In this document: one piece after another, positions 22,333-32,143 of the stretch
Layout: each line of letters begins with the position of its first letter
Numbering within the stretch: the stretch's first letter is position 1
Assembly (NCBI GenBank): GCA_910589415.1
Contig: OU342631.1
Location: 58,680,598-58,744,597 of the forward strand
DNA: 64,000 nucleotides
Reading direction: 5' to 3'
Source: Malachius bipustulatus
Taxonomy: Eukaryota; Arthropoda; Insecta; Coleoptera; Melyridae
Position numbers and translations under genes: made by a program
Notes under the pieces: generated by a model
Database searches by the model: none
What the model saw: the letters and a program-made list of their open reading frames with translations, nothing else
What the model was told of the DNA's origin: nothing

Positions 22333-24132
22333 GTGGAGGGGCGAATACTGGCTGACGACATCAAGGCCCCTAAGTTCGGTTCCACCAGAACACCGCAGTG
22401 CCATGTGGACAGCCAAGACATCAGAGGGCGACAAGATGTTTTCAAGACATCTGGTTCGTGGCGAGACAGAAACGGGAGCGAAAGACCCAGCTTCCGAGTG
22501 GAGAGCAAAGGTTTCTCGAGGAGTGAGCGAGACTTCAGACGGGGCGGTGGCTGCTGGCGGTTTGGTGATGATAATGGTCATGGTCGCAACCATGAACGGA
22601 ACTGGAACGAAGAAAGACGCCCATTCAGGCGATTCGAGCACCGGAGTGACAGTCAGGGCAGTTTCATCAGAAACCCGCCACCGGCAGATGATGAGCAGGA
22701 GAGCAGGTCATCGGAGCATCGTCAGAGGCCCAAGCTGATGTTGGCGCCTCGTATTAAACCGATTGAGGACAGCCGGAAGGAAGAATGCGTTAAAAGGATC
22801 GTGATCAATGAAGATACAGGATGGACGATAGAAGCATGCAGGAAAGAGCAAGAAAAAGACGAAGACATCGGAGACATTTTAAAACGTAAAGAAGAGAATG
22901 GACCGAGACCAACGTGGGCAGAGGTTTCTCCACGTAGCCCAGAATATAAAGCTCTATGGTCACAATGGGAGTCGCTGCAAATCGAAAATGGTCTGCTGAA
23001 GAGAGCCTGGGAGAGTGCCGACGGAAAGAAGATCGTCATGCAGTTGGTGGTTCCAAGGAGTAAAGTTCCGAAGATTCTCGAAGTGATCCATGGAGGTACA
23101 TCAGGAGCTCACTTCGGAGTGAACAAAACACTAGCGAAAGTTCGAGAGAGGTTCTACTGGGTGAACTGCAAGGACGATGTCGAAGCCTGGTGCCGTAAGT
23201 GCGAGAAATGTGCTGCAAGCAAGGGCCCAAGCAGAAGACTGACAGGTGCTATGAAGCAGTACAACGTCGGAGCCCCATTCGAGAGGATAGCCATAGACGT
23301 AGCAGGTCCTTTTCCAATCAGCGACAGCGGCAATCGCTTTATCCTGGTTGCCATGGATTATTTCAGCAAGTGGCCTGAAGCATACGCCATACCGAACCAA
23401 GAAGCTGCTACAGTTGCGAGAGTCTTGGTGGATAATTTAATTAGCAGATTTGGCGTACCTTTAGAGTTGCATTCCGATCAAGGACGAAACTTTGAATCCC
23501 AAGTTTTCGCAGAAATGTGTAAACTGCTCGGGGTAAACAAGACAAGGACTACACCTCTCCATCCACAATCTGACGGTATGGTAGAACGGTTTAATCGAAC
23601 AATGGAGGAACATCTGTCGAAGGTGGTGAGCAACAATCAGCGAGATTGGGACCAGTACCTGCCTTTGTTGCTGATGTCGTACAGGGCAGCCATCCATGAG
23701 ACTACAGGGCAGACACCAGCCAAGGTTGTATTCGGCAAGGAGATTCGGCTACCCTGTGATTTGGTGTACGGTTCACCAAGCAGTCCACCATCGGAGATCA
23801 GAAATTATGTCGACGAATTAAGAAACTCCATGGCAGAAGTGCATTCCCTAGTCAGGAGGAAGATCAAGTTGGCCAGCGACCGAATGAAGGCGAGGTACGA
23901 CTTGAAGGCAAACTCCGGCGGCTTCACAGAAGGAGACAAAGTGTGGTTTTATAATCAAACTAGGAAGAAGGGTTTGTCGCCTAAGTTTATGCCATCCTGG
24001 GAAGGGCCTTACACAATTATTAAAAGGATAAACGACGTGGTGTATAGGATACAGCGGAGCGGAGCCCCCAAGTGCAAGATGAAGGTAGTCCACCTGAATC
24101 GTCTGGCACCCTACTGTGGAGACAGCGAATAA
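22333..24132 (+). CDS. Integrase frame with a non-retroviral N-terminal segment
   Basis: 600-codon frame (first codon GTG; the frame is open upstream, so the true start is unsure). Residues 1 to about 145 are Arg/Gly/Asp-rich, end in RPKLMLAPRIKPIED and do not look like pol. From about residue 150 it is standard gypsy pol: an H2C2 zinc domain (HFGVNKT to CRKCEKC), then the DDE core with D322 (IAIDVAGP), D382 (HSDQGRN) and E418 (GMVERFN), 35 residues between the last two, and a C-terminal chromatin/DNA-binding region to PYCGDSE. Integrase inserts the element cDNA. Protease, RT and RNase H are replaced by the foreign-looking segment. Confidence 0.85.
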   Translation: MEGRILADDIKAPKFGSTRTPQCHVDSQDIRGRQDVFKTSGSWRDRNGSERPSFRVESKGFSRSERDFRRGGGCWRFGDDNGHGRNHERNWNEERRPFRRFEHRSDSQGSFIRNPPPADDEQESRSSEHRQRPKLMLAPRIKPIEDSRKEECVKRIVINEDTGWTIEACRKEQEKDEDIGDILKRKEENGPRPTWAEVSPRSPEYKALWSQWESLQIENGLLKRAWESADGKKIVMQLVVPRSKVPKILEVIHGGTSGAHFGVNKTLAKVRERFYWVNCKDDVEAWCRKCEKCAASKGPSRRLTGAMKQYNVGAPFERIAIDVAGPFPISDSGNRFILVAMDYFSKWPEAYAIPNQEAATVARVLVDNLISRFGVPLELHSDQGRNFESQVFAEMCKLLGVNKTRTTPLHPQSDGMVERFNRTMEEHLSKVVSNNQRDWDQYLPLLLMSYRAAIHETTGQTPAKVVFGKEIRLPCDLVYGSPSSPPSEIRNYVDELRNSMAEVHSLVRRKIKLASDRMKARYDLKANSGGFTEGDKVWFYNQTRKKGLSPKFMPSWEGPYTIIKRINDVVYRIQRSGAPKCKMKVVHLNRLAPYCGDSE

Positions 24133-24172
24133 GTCCGTTCGAGCGGGACGCTCGAAAATAGAAAGGGGGCAG

Positions 24173-24740
24173 TATAACGAACACCGCTCTGGAGAAATTC
24201 TAGTAATTACTTCTTGTAACATTCTAGTGCACCATTTGCTTGTTTGTTTACATTCTTTATACTGGATTAGTCAATGACATGTTCGCGACAGTTCCAGTCA
24301 CATGTCATGTGACACATCGACAGACAGACGTTAGTTCTATGGATTTCTGGAGTGGGCACGCCGAACAATCTGACATTTCCAGAATCCACGAATCGACGGG
24401 TGCAACGTTCGAGAAAGTACCTACTGTTTCGCTGCCCGTCCGGGGAGCTATATAAGAGTAGCCTCGCGGTTGCGTAAAACAGTTTAGTTTAGTTTGGACA
24501 TTGAGTGAAGTGAAGACAGAGAGCAGAGCAGTAACTAGTGGAAGCTGAACAGAGCAGTAGTGAAGTGAAGTGTGAAGTAAGGGAGCCAGTAGTGACAGTA
24601 TAGCGAATTATAAAGAGAACAGCTGTGTTTAGTGTGTTTGATTATTTAGAATAATTATTAGAGGTTATAATTTGGATTAGTGAATAAAGTAATTTGTAAG
24701 ACTTTTTGGTGGTAATTTATTTATTGTGAGACCCGTAACA
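24173..24740 (+). repeat. 3' LTR of gypsy-type element
   Basis: Same length and sequence as the 5' copy, preceded directly by the purine tract. Confidence 0.92.
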
Positions 24741-24743
24741 ATA

Positions 24744-25330
24744 TGAATGCACACGGATGAAGCAGGTTTCGGGAGAGATGGTGTCATTAATAGTCACAAT
24801 TTTCACGTTTGGTCTGATCAGAATCCACATGCCACCATTCAAACGCATCATCAAAGAAAATTTAGTGTAAATGTTTGGGCAGGCATTATTGAGTCAAATT
24901 TAGTTGGTCCAATTTTATTACCGCCTCGACTTAATGGACAACTTTACCATGAATTTCTTATGGAACCTTTAGCTTTAGAATTGATACATTGATATTCAAA
25001 CCCGATTGAATATGTTATTTATGCATGATGGTTCGCCTCCACACTTTAGTCTTCAAGTAAGAGAACATTTAAATAACGTTTTTCCAAACAAGTGGATAGG
25101 CCGTGGTGGACCTATTCCGTGGCCTCCACGATCACCAGATTTTAATCCACTAGATTTCTTTTTGTGGGGACACTTGCTTATGCAACACCAGTGGAGAGAA
25201 TCGAAGACCTACGAGAGAGGATTGTGTATCACTCAAATGGTATCGAGGCACATCAAGAAATGTTACGGCGTGCTCAGCAATCCTGTCTTTAACGTGCACT
25301 GACATGCATTAGAGAAGGGGGTGCTAATGT
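24744..25330 (+). pseudogene. Mariner transposase catalytic part, frameshifted
   Basis: First frame HTDEAGFGRDGVINSHN to PLALELIH holds the first catalytic Asp (TDEAGF). A frameshift leads to LFMHDGSPPHFS (second Asp) and PRSPDFNPLDFFLWG, with 41 residues between the second Asp and the Asp of PLD (DD41D). A second shift follows; the end (LRERIVYHSNGIEAHQEMLRRAQQ) is readable in another frame. Two shifts and the upstream insertions make it inactive. Confidence 0.8.
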
Positions 25331-25902
25331 TGAACATTTATTATAAAATACTCTTCTTGAGAGCTGTTCTTTTGTTTCCTGCTCAATTTATTGTCAAAGT
25401 TTCTTCTTGTCAGCCAACTTGTTAAAATTTACTTGAAATTTGGAAAGTTCCTGCGGCACATCACCATTTAGGTGACTGGACGACACAGGACGTTTATCTC
25501 GATAACGGTTCGCTCTATCGAAATAAATAAGGATACATTTTTTATGTAAAAAATATCAAATAAAAAGAAAATTAACCTTAAAAAACTGTAAAATTTTTAT
25601 TTTTATTGTTTTCTTTCAAGTGAATGAGGGGGTTATGCCATCCCGAGGTCTATGTATGTGCTACCAAAGATTATGAAACACTATTCTAAACAGTCCAAAA
25701 TAATACAAAACCAAAAATTATCAAAATCGGTCAAGAAATAAAAAACTTATTGCAAAAAATTGATTTTCAACCCTCAACTTCAACAGCTAATATCTTTGTA
25801 GGGGTGTCTCTGAGGAATTAATTTTATAGATATTTTTTCATTTATTTTTAAGAAATTTACCCAAATCCGGGGGATTGCCCACATATTATGGGACACCTGT
25901 AT

Positions 25903-26295
25903 AGCATTCATTCTACAACCGCTCACTCATTTGCTTACTCTTTGTGATCACTCTGGCACTCTGGTTAATTTTATGAAAAATTTCGGACAAGCAATAATAT
26001 TCTACAATAATAATAATTATAGAAATTCCAATTAGGAATCCGAATTGACAAGCACTGGCACTGCTCGTAACCAATCACTTGTAACTTTACAATTTGTCAC
26101 TTTTATGAAACAGGTGCCCCTGATCATAAAAACTTTTAGTATGAAACACGGAAAATAATTTAAAGCTTATACCAAAGGTTTAAGATTGTTTGCAATTTAA
26201 ATTTAATAAGATCTCATATAAGAATTTTGTACATTTCAAAATAACCGATTATTATTGTTTATACGTTTCACTAATTTTTATTCTTATGATTTTAG
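25903..26295. other. Intron 2 end with splice acceptor
   Basis: Ends TTATGATTTTAG before the last Hsp10 exon. Nothing else recognised. Confidence 0.6.
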
Positions 26296-26442
26296 TCTGG
26301 TTCAATTGTGCCATTATCAGTCAAAGTCGGCGATGTAGTGCTTTTACCAGAATATGGCGGACAAAGATTTAGTTTGACCGAAGATGAAGAATTGTTTATG
26401 TACAGAGAATCTGATATCTTAGCCACAGTAGATGATGATTAG
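26296..26442 (+). CDS. Hsp10 gene, terminal exon
   Basis: Forty-eight codons and TAG. Reads SGSIVPLSVKVGDVVLLPEYGG, then LFMYRESDILATVDDD: the C-terminal half of an Hsp10 unit with the canonical LLPEYGG roof hairpin and the final ILxxxD strand. Phase 0 acceptor, so it can be joined either to the middle exon (tandem product) or to the exon ending at 53 (single unit). It is more like ordinary Hsp10 C-termini than the corresponding part of the middle exon. No clear AATAAA lies within 300 nt downstream. Confidence 0.92.
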   Translation, partial: SGSIVPLSVKVGDVVLLPEYGGQRFSLTEDEELFMYRESDILATVDDD

Positions 26443-27430
26443 TTTTTGTATTGTGACTTATTTGTTAGAACTGTTGTCATTCATTAATGGTGAAGATTTC
26501 AACATTTTCATTGCTTGTTGAAATCACGTCTGATTTAGTTTGCTGTTGTTTTTATACTGTTGTTCTGTAATATAATTTTTTCAGAGTCTGTTTTTTTAGT
26601 AAAAATACTACAGGTATTGTTAATGTGATAAAGGTCCCTAATGTTACACAGGGAGTTTTATTGGTAAACGGAGAAACGGTAACTGTGGATAGAGGACACC
26701 GAGGTGGTTATAAAAAACCAATGGTTAATGGGTCTCACGTCATTAGTAACATAGATACACCATTTTCTTTCGAACTAACGAACCACCGGAACCACTCTGT
26801 ATAATTTTTTGAAATTAGGTTAAAAAGTTTCCATATCACTGCGAGAACATTTGACAAACTAGAAGGAAGAAAAATCCTGGTCCAGACTTACAAAAATATA
26901 ATAAATATTAGTGTTCGTAAAATAACACACCCTGTATATCAGAATTTTCAAAATTCGTTTTGGTATTTTAAATGAACAGAAAATATTGAATTAAACAATT
27001 TTGTGGTTCCGCATCTGAGTCTACGAGTCGCATTTGGATCTCTAATTTAGATTTGTGCTTAAAACCGATTCAAAACATACATTTATAAATGTTAATTATT
27101 TTTTAATGAATAAAGAACATAAATTATTGTAGTCAATTGAAATTTGTGAGTCTTGTCTGCCAGTACTCGTGTATCTCATTAAACTCTTTAAAAAATTTGA
27201 ATACAGGTTCGTTCCAGAACAAATATTGACATTTTTGTTTATTTTTCTAACACTCTGTATATTTACTGGTACATTCACTGGCAGAATCAACAAATAATGA
27301 GAATGGATCAAATAATGGTCAAAAATTATCAAAATTAAAATACAGGAAGAGCTGGCCATATTGTTAATTATGCCTTTTTTACAGTAATTAATAAATGGTT
27401 GTTACATAATACTCTCACAAGTTTTGTTAT
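26443..27430. other. 3' UTR and downstream region of Hsp10 gene
   Basis: AT-rich. A candidate AATAAA is at 26900-26905; a CACCCTGTATA mariner-type end near 26928 suggests a decayed MITE at about 26620-26940. No gene recognised. Confidence 0.4.
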
Positions 27431-28101
27431 ACAGGGTGTTTCACCAGCAAACCGACATAGCTTAAGGGTTGGTGTAGTTTTTCAAGGTTGTTCAGGATCC
27501 GGTTTTTAAATTTTTCTGAGGCCCTTCGTTTCGATGTTATAGGGTGATTCATGCATCTTATCGAAATTTTTGATGAGCAGTATCTTTTGAACGAATTGAA
27601 TTGATGGAATTTAATGAATCTATACTCTACCAATGACACCGAATACCGAAAACTGCAGAGCCGTACTTAATTTTTCAGGTCTCTATCGGTTTAGTTGATA
27701 ATTTTTCATGTATACTTACAAATGTCTTCACTACCCCTGAGAAACCTAATTAATTGGCTACAATTCTCTTAAACTTGAGCTTAAGTGAGTAATAATAATA
27801 ATTGTTTTATAATTATAATAATAATTATAATTATAAAGGTTTTCTCTCTCCAATGGTTATTTTGCTCACAATAAAATAGTGAAAGTCTGTGGAAATTGGT
27901 AATAAGGGAGATATTTGCTTCGTTATAACTGTAATTACCACTGAGATGGCTCACTATTAATTTGACAACTTTTGGAAATCTTTCTTTGCCCTTCTCGAAT
28001 GACTAATTAGTTTGAGACAGGCTTAATGACGACGGGTGTTAAAAAGAAATCGTACGTGTATGCAAGTTCTACCCTCTCCCCCCCCTACTTGCTCTGATAG
28101 A
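27431..28101. other. Intergenic, one MITE end
   Basis: TACAGGGTGTTTCACCAGC starts near 27431 with no mirrored end found; the rest is AT-rich. Confidence 0.4.
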
Positions 28102-28630
28102 TGGAACATCCTAGGCTTTTGCGAAACAAGACTACCGGGAGAAAGAACAACTGTATTGAAATCAGGTCATACTCTTTACCAAAATAACAGTGATGACAGA
28201 AGCGGCCAAGGAGGCGTAGCATTCCTGGTACATAAAAATGTAGTATACCTAGTGATTAGATTTCAGTCGATCTCACACCGAATTATTTACATAACAATGA
28301 ATTTGTATGAACACTGAACATAAAACATTACCCTATGAGATAAAATTGAAAATTAAGAACTAAGACTGACAGTATAGCGCGCATTACAGAACTTAAGTGG
28401 CAATGGGCGAGCCACGTAGCTAGATAGGGCCCGAATAGATGGACATCAAAGATTACATTCTGATGGCGGCCTAGACACAAAACACGGCAAAGGCAGATCA
28501 ATGAGAAGATGGCTAGACGACATCAAAAAAAAGCAGCAGGGAGCAGATGGTTCGAGGCAGCACAAGTCAGATAAACTTGGGAAGAATGAAAGAGGCATAC
28601 GTCCAGGAGTGGACTACTGGTGCCCTTAGA
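28102..28630 (+). mobile_element. LINE remnant joining endonuclease and C-terminal ends
   Basis: The first part (to 28317) reads NILGFCETRLPGER and GQGGVAFLVHK, the AP-type endonuclease of a LINE. From about 28375 the sequence reads ELKWQWASHVAR then RWLDDI-like and EAYVQEW-like pieces in broken frames, typical of the extreme C-terminus of RTE-like ORFs. The whole RT domain is absent, so a large internal deletion joined the two ends. Confidence 0.65.
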
Positions 28631-28933
28631 ATCTAAAGGTCATTTGCACAAATAATGAAACTACCTACAATAAAAATTAAACGTAACAACGTAATGCAAT
28701 GCGAGTGGCCACTAATCTGGATAATTACCAATTACAGATCTTTTTTTTTTCAATATTGTTTGCAGCGTGTTCCCCAGTATAGTCCACTAATTAGTTATTA
28801 GCGATATTTTACAATGTCAACGATATTCGACAGGACAGAAGAATTACTTTATGAAGGAATTTAAGGTGCAATAATTGATTAGGTAATTGCACTGATGGTA
28901 AACTTATTTTCTAAAGAAAAATACCTAGCAGCG

Positions 28934-29144
28934 GGTATTATAAAGGCTCATTAAGTTAACATGCAGATTTCTGTGGCCATTTCTGAAGAAGGTATCGAGT
29001 CTGAGTGGAAATTTTTTAAATTTATCTATTCTTGACATGAAATTTATTGCAAAAATGTTAATAAAAGTATCATTTGACGTCGATGTTAGCTTCAAAAACG
29101 AGCACAGAAATCTGCCCGTTAGTCTAACGAGCCTTTATAACATC
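28934..29144. repeat. Short inverted-repeat element
   Basis: Left end TATTATAAAGGCTCATTAAG and ATGCAGATTTCTGTG are mirrored by CACAGAAATCTGCCC and AACGAGCCTTTATAA. It abuts the NDUFA7 3' side. A related single end is at 9437-9478. Confidence 0.6.
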
Positions 29145-29188
29145 GGCTGCTAGACTTGTTACTTAATAAAGAACTAATTCATTAATAA

Positions 29189-29194
29189 TTTATT
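29189..29194 (-). terminator. NDUFA7: Polyadenylation signal of NDUFA7
   Basis: AATAAA on the - strand (CCAATAAATTATT), 46 nt after the stop codon. Confidence 0.65.
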
Positions 29195-29239
29195 GGACTA
29201 ACAAGAAATACTATGTACATTCATAATAATTGAATTGAT

Positions 29240-29551
29240 TTAATCCCAATGCCAGATTTTTCCAGGTCTTCGATTTACCGCAGGTGCATTTGGAGTTGCC
29301 TTTGACGAGTCTGCAATTTGCTTAGGTTCTGGAGCAACCATTAAGGGAGGTTCAACTTCTCGTCTGGCATCTCTCGAATAATAATAATTAGCGCTCAACT
29401 GGTGTGAAGGGCCGTCGGGCAGCTCAGGAGGGGCTGTCGTTCTTGGCGACACTCCAAAAGCAAATCTCAGAGGGTTTTGGAATGGTCTTCCTAGTAGAAA
29501 ATCTCTGACCGTTTGTAAAAATGGGGAAACGTCCCGCACGTTTTTGGCCAT
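29240..29551 (-). CDS. NDUFA7: NADH dehydrogenase (complex I) subunit B14.5a
   Basis: 103-aa frame from MAKNVRDVSPFLQTVRDFLLG to the end PGKIWHWD. The conserved core PELPDGPSHQLSANYYYSRD and DARREVEPP is the hallmark of NDUFA7/B14.5a, an accessory subunit of mitochondrial complex I. The usual length is 95-113 aa, so this is complete. The frame extends 15 codons upstream to 29596, but the Met at 29551 (context AGAATGG) better fits the family. No intron inside the coding part. It is convergent with the Hsp10 gene. A retrocopy is possible but the frame is intact. Confidence 0.88.
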   Translation of the reverse strand: MAKNVRDVSPFLQTVRDFLLGRPFQNPLRFAFGVSPRTTAPPELPDGPSHQLSANYYYSRDARREVEPPLMVAPEPKQIADSSKATPNAPAVNRRPGKIWHWD

Positions 29552-29596
29552 TCTGAATTGTTTGCACTTGTACCTCACCAGCAAACACCAAAGCAA

Positions 29597-30391
29597 TCTC
29601 GTAGATAATAATAATTATTTAAATTGAAAAATTGAAAATGTTAAAGATAAAATTTAACTTCCATCCAAATCTAAAAATAAAATTAAAAAATTATTAGAAA
29701 CAACTTGTCGATTTGTCGAGATTCGAATTGTCAAAGAATTCAAAGATACACGTCACTGTCAAAGATAGAAGAAGGCAGAAATTGCTATATCACCGAGGGC
29801 TGTAGAGTTAATAAGTCCACTACCGGATTATCACCTTGTTCCTGTTGTACTTCAATGCTGGCGCGCAGACTGCGTTCTGATCTTGTGGTTTTTGTGACGT
29901 CACGCGGTTCAATTAGATTCCCTATTTTACTCACATCTTTTTTCTATTATCGGAAATAAATTAATAATCTTTTGTAGGTTTACGTAAGTCATCAACAGCT
30001 ATCCATTACCGTTTCAAGAATGTTCAAGGCCAACTATAAATGGTAGAGTTTTTATAATCAGCTTCTGGTTTCCTTATAGCCGTCATATATTGTTTCTTAT
30101 GTCATTCGGTATTAAAAAAGTAATCGGAAACCAAAAATCTATCATACTAAAAAATAAATTCTTGAAAATTTTATTTTCCTCTTTTCAAAAATACAATAAA
30201 GTTTTTTTCACTTTGAATAAAGTTTAATATGGCGCGACATTACTTGTCTTGTGGTTATTTATAACATTATAATCAACTTACATAATATTTATATCTGGAA
30301 CAAAGGAAAAGCCCGCCGCGTCTGCGCATTATGAAATTGACCCACACTGCGTCATTGCGCAGTAGTCACCAAAATAGAACAAGCTATTATT
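29597..30391. other. Upstream of NDUFA7, no gene seen
   Basis: Likely promoter and 5' UTR of NDUFA7 on the - strand; TTTTTAG-type sequence near 29675 could be an acceptor of a 5' UTR intron, unproven. Confidence 0.35.
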
Positions 30392-30764
30392 GGGTACGTT
30401 CACCTGACGTCAACTGTTGAATAGCAGCGCAAAACTGTTGAGTGTTAGTTGTTGCAACATGTTGGAAATAGTCTGAATCGCTTTTTTGAGATTGAGAGAT
30501 ATGTGACATGTTTCTGGATACGATTCAAGATAGAAATAATTATTATCATTTCTTTGTCGCTGATTGTATCAGGAGCATTCTTACTTGCAACTTTTACTTC
30601 CCACTTTGCTCATGTCCGCAACATACACGTTGACTGTGCTGAGCGTGAAATATATTTACGCTCACAAAAATACTCAACAGTTTAGCAACGGTTATAAGTG
30701 AGCGATATGTCTGAACGCAAGCGCTACTTAACAACTCAACAGTTGACGTCAGGTGAACGTACCC
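30392..30764. mobile_element. MITE with GGGTACGTTCACC ends
   Basis: Perfect-looking 29-bp inverted ends (GGGTACGTTCACCTGACGTC inward) with ATT on both sides as a 3-bp duplication. The ends contain TGACGTCA. No ORF of note; a PIF/Harbinger relation is possible from the 3-bp target. Confidence 0.8.
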
Positions 30765-31694
30765 ATTGACATACCGTGTGTAGGTGTATAATATTTATGT
30801 GTATCGTGACTCGTGTCGTGAGTAAATGAAGGCAAACTATTAAGCGAGCATGCTGAAGCTGAAAGCCACAAACACAACACAACAAAATATTTTAATAAAT
30901 AAATAAATAAATAAATAAAAATAATAATAACATTTATGTTTATAATATGAACAAGTAGATTTGAAAGCCTACGTGGAGTATAATACCGGGTGATTTTAAA
31001 TGATTGAAAATTTTCAAGTGAGTTGTTATTGTGTTGTAATAATTGGTAACACTTATCAGATGACAGACAGAACGAATTCGCTGAATTTGTTGGGTTAGGT
31101 TAACGCAGTGGACTTTTCATTGCACTCCACAAATGTTGACTTTACAATCACCACAGTGACGCTATGCGCATTTTCATTCTCACAAAAAGTTGGGAATGTC
31201 AAATTTAACTTCATAAACGTCAGATTTTCCATGAACGTACAACTGTCTAAAAATTCACATAATTATTTGTTGTCTGCGTATTTTATAAAAATAGTAAACT
31301 TTTGATGCGTTAGAAGATGTTTTAACAATAAAAAGTAGGCTTTCCACTTGTTCGCGTTGCCTAAAGGTATAACTTTCTTATTAATATTTTAAACTGATTA
31401 AAGTCCTCTATCAATACTTACCTGTTATACTAGGATCTTCTGAACAAAAAATGCATCCAGCCCCAGCAGACAGTTATCATTGCAGAAAATATACGGGGCT
31501 CAAAATTTCCGTATTCCTGAAAGTTGGTCAGGTAGGTTTTATTGCATTTTGATGAATCTTATTTTTAAGGATCAGTATGGGTACTAAGATCACGCTGCCG
31601 TTCGTGTGTCTACCAAGACGCTTTTTCCAAATACATTAGATGATAATATTACGTGCAGCTCTCCGCTATTTACATGTAAAGAAAGTAAAGTATA
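30765..31694. other. Intergenic, AAAT repeat and an arm of the next element family
   Basis: An AAAT microsatellite lies near 30893-30920. Sequence at 31168-31300 matches 31735-31860 inside the next element, so a related older copy surrounds it. Confidence 0.5.
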
Positions 31695-32143
31695 GGGAAC
31701 CTGTATTACCACTTTACTAGGGTAGCGCATTCTCATTCTCACAAAAAGTTGGGAAAAAAGTTGGGAATGTCAAACTTGACTTCATAAACGTCAGATTTTC
31801 CATGAACGTACAACTGTGTAAAAATTCACATAATTTGTTATTAAGTCCGCGTATTAAAACGTATTTTTCTCAGTAACTACGTGTTAGATACTAAAGTCTA
31901 CAGCTTCGTAGATCCTATAAACCCGTAATTTTGTTTTTAATACCCACTGAAAGAGGATTATCGATTTCTATTCGTGTTATTATTTTGTTTCATTCTTCAA
32001 ACTTTACTTTTATCCACTTGATGCCGACGCCTGTGACCAAATGTGCCAAAAATATGACATCCAGCTGTTCAAACATAACCGTGTTTAATAAACGTCAACG
32101 AGAGTGAATGCGCTACCCTAGTAAAGCGGTAATACAGGTTCCC
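31695..32143. mobile_element. Foldback MITE with GGGAACCTGTATTACC ends
   Basis: Ends GGGAACCTGTATTACC and GGTAATACAGGTTCCC, then ACTAGGGTAGCGCATTC and its mirror. Inserted in an older copy of its own family (matching blocks outside at 31168-31300 and 32147-32180). A lone end of the same family is at 33518-33577. Confidence 0.75.

Larger units (their letters stand above)
20962..24740 (+). mobile_element. Gypsy-type LTR retrotransposon, internally deleted
   Basis: LTRs of 568 bp at 20962-21529 and 24173-24740 appear identical, which points to a recent insertion. ATAT on each side is a likely 4-bp duplication. The primer binding site is TGGTGTCAGAAGCGGGA (21532-21548), probably tRNA-Leu type; a polypurine tract GAAAGGGGGCAG ends at 24172. 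Inside are a shortened gag and a frame with integrase, while protease, reverse transcriptase and RNase H are missing. Such a copy would need enzymes from a complete relative. Confidence 0.92.
19530..25902 (+). mobile_element. Mariner-type (DD41D) transposon with long TIRs, heavily interrupted
   Basis: Left end TACAGGGTGTCCCATAATAT (TA before it) is mirrored at the right end near 25880-25902. Inverted similarity continues inward for about 450 bp on each side (for example the AGACCTCGGGATGGC segment and its mirror near 25645). Transposase pieces lie at 20101-20514 and 24744-25330. Between them sit a LINE fragment on the - strand and a gypsy-type element. The core before nesting would be about 2 kb. 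Confidence 0.85.
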
